From the NCBI GenBank assembly GCA_963721365.1, contig CAVRJE010000028.1, positions 1 through 64,000 on the forward strand: a stretch of DNA of 64,000 nucleotides. Direction: 5' to 3'. The notes beneath the pieces are model-generated. The model worked only from the letters and a program-made list of their open reading frames with translations. It had not been told where the DNA came from and searched no databases. The stretch comes from CAIQPS01 sp963721365. GTDB taxonomy: Bacteria; Actinomycetota; Thermoleophilia; RBG-16-64-13. Below are positions 63,359 through 64,000 of this stretch, one piece after another (position 1 is the stretch's first letter; each line of letters begins with the position of its first letter). A program made the position numbers and the translations under genes.

Positions 63359-64000
63359 CTCTTCAACTCCGCCAGCGAGAACTCATTCCGATTCTCGGGC
63401 ATCAGGTCGGCACCGGTCACGCGCTCGCAGTCGCCGAAGGCATCCACCGCGAACACGGCACAGTTGGCCTGCACCCAGTATTCGTCTGCTTTGAGGTCCG
63501 GGGTGCCGAACGGCGTGAACTTGACCAACGGGAGCAGGAGCCTGTCGCCCGGCTGTACGTCCAGTGGGTACTTCTCGCGCACCTGGTAGGTCGTGCCGTC
63601 CAGCGCGACGGTCCCGTTCCCCAGGGCGTAGATCGTGATCGTTTTCGGGATACTGTCCGGCCCGTAGGCCTTTTCCACCTCTAGGACGTACCCCTTGTAG
63701 ACGACCGGCCGGCGTTCGTTCTGTCCGAGGGTGTCCGGCGCCCCGGCCAGGGGGTTACCACGCAGCGGAAGCACCTCAGTCACCGTCGCCAGGGCGATCG
63801 CGTCGGCGATGATGAAGGAGTTCACCGGGCTTAAGTACTCGGGATTCGGCTGGTCCTGTAGCTGGATGATGGGGAGAGAGGAGCCTTGCTCGTCACTCTC
63901 CAGGATCGTGGTGATCGGGAGGCTGCTCGTGGTGCTGACCGGTGCAAGGAGGCCGGTGCGTCCTGGCTGGATGGCCACTATGGTGATCGTTTGCTTGTCC
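63355..64000 (-). CDS. Hypothetical protein, first of a tandem paralogous pair (5' end outside window)
   Basis: At least 214 residues, with the reading frame open across the window edge (KQTITIVAIQPGRTG). It shares the core of the downstream paralogue: ADAIALATVTEVLPLRGNP, YKGYVLEVEKAYGPDSIPK, GNGTVALDGTTYQVREKYPL and a Cys pair in QANCAVFAVDAFGDCERV. The Cys pair is absent from the paralogue (QANWTVWAVDTSGTA). The missing start probably holds a signal or membrane helix. Function unknown. Confidence 0.7.
   Translation of the reverse strand, partial: DKQTITIVAIQPGRTGLLAPVSTTSSLPITTILESDEQGSSLPIIQLQDQPNPEYLSPVNSFIIADAIALATVTEVLPLRGNPLAGAPDTLGQNERRPVVYKGYVLEVEKAYGPDSIPKTITIYALGNGTVALDGTTYQVREKYPLDVQPGDRLLLPLVKFTPFGTPDLKADEYWVQANCAVFAVDAFGDCERVTGADLMPENRNEFSLAELKR

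Noticed and set aside
1..64000. rRNA, tRNA, prophage, integrase or insertion sequence genes
   Set aside because: Looked for on both strands; no convincing candidate was found, so none is listed.

Overview
The window is high-GC DNA from what looks like a deep-branching Actinomycetota lineage (Thermoleophilia-like or a related group). Signs are Tat lipoproteins with Thr/Ala-rich linkers, a DUF3052 protein, Actinobacteria/Firmicutes-type SOS boxes (CGAAC-N4-GTTC) ahead of a DnaE2 polymerase, and a mixed microaerobic/anaerobic gene content. This placement is inference; no rRNA or tRNA gene was recognised. Single-base frame changes interrupt a few dozen otherwise conserved genes, while neighbours such as those at 9.6-16.4 kb are clean. 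The most economical reading is an uncorrected draft or long-read assembly, so frameshifted genes are annotated here as one gene each.

Layout. 0-4.3 kb: GMC oxidoreductase end, a NarL-type two-component pair, an ECF sigma factor, and the N-terminal part of an Ogt-type DNA methyltransferase. At about 4,325 two unrelated genes on opposite strands both break off, so this is probably a chimeric join and the first 4.3 kb may come from another locus or genome. 4.3-16.4 kb: a catabolic island around a divergent IclR regulator, with a molybdopterin oxidoreductase, an SDR, an isochorismatase-fold protein and an M24-fold protein (both lacking canonical catalytic residues) on one side. On the other side are an Old-Yellow-Enzyme-type reductase, a split and fused molybdenum hydroxylase, and YqeB, the marker of selenium-dependent molybdenum hydroxylases. 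16.5-24.8 kb: a substrate-binding lipoprotein and the remnant of a sister copy, a NYN/LOTUS protein, a DUF2569 membrane protein, a Tag-like glycosylase and a two-subunit CoA-transferase.

25.3-32.6 kb: a cbb3-type terminal oxidase operon with a CcoO-cytochrome c chain, several small membrane proteins and CopC-CopD copper import, which suits a copper-heme oxidase. 32.6-35.8 kb: a metallophosphoesterase and an ArsR-controlled arsenic module (ArsM and Acr3). 35.9-43.8 kb: envelope and housekeeping genes, including a zinc-ribbon membrane protein, DUF3052, a radical SAM protein, a WecA-like transferase, a chagasin-type protease inhibitor lipoprotein, a toast-rack lipoprotein and PAP2. 43.8-47.6 kb: a PutA-type bifunctional proline catabolic enzyme with an in-frame amber codon and a low-complexity insertion.

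47.6-62.6 kb is dominated by toxin-antitoxin and DNA-handling genes: AbrB-PIN (twice, one PIN continuous with a pRiA4b ORF-3 domain), HicAB, an orphan HicB, DUF433-DUF5615, an SOS-boxed dnaE2 carrying low-GC TTGCA repeats inside its coding sequence, and a DNA methyltransferase with a restriction-like C-terminus. Agmatinase-family, PadR, PflX-like and DUF2284 genes lie among them. The window ends in a tandem pair of secreted paralogues, the first running off the edge.
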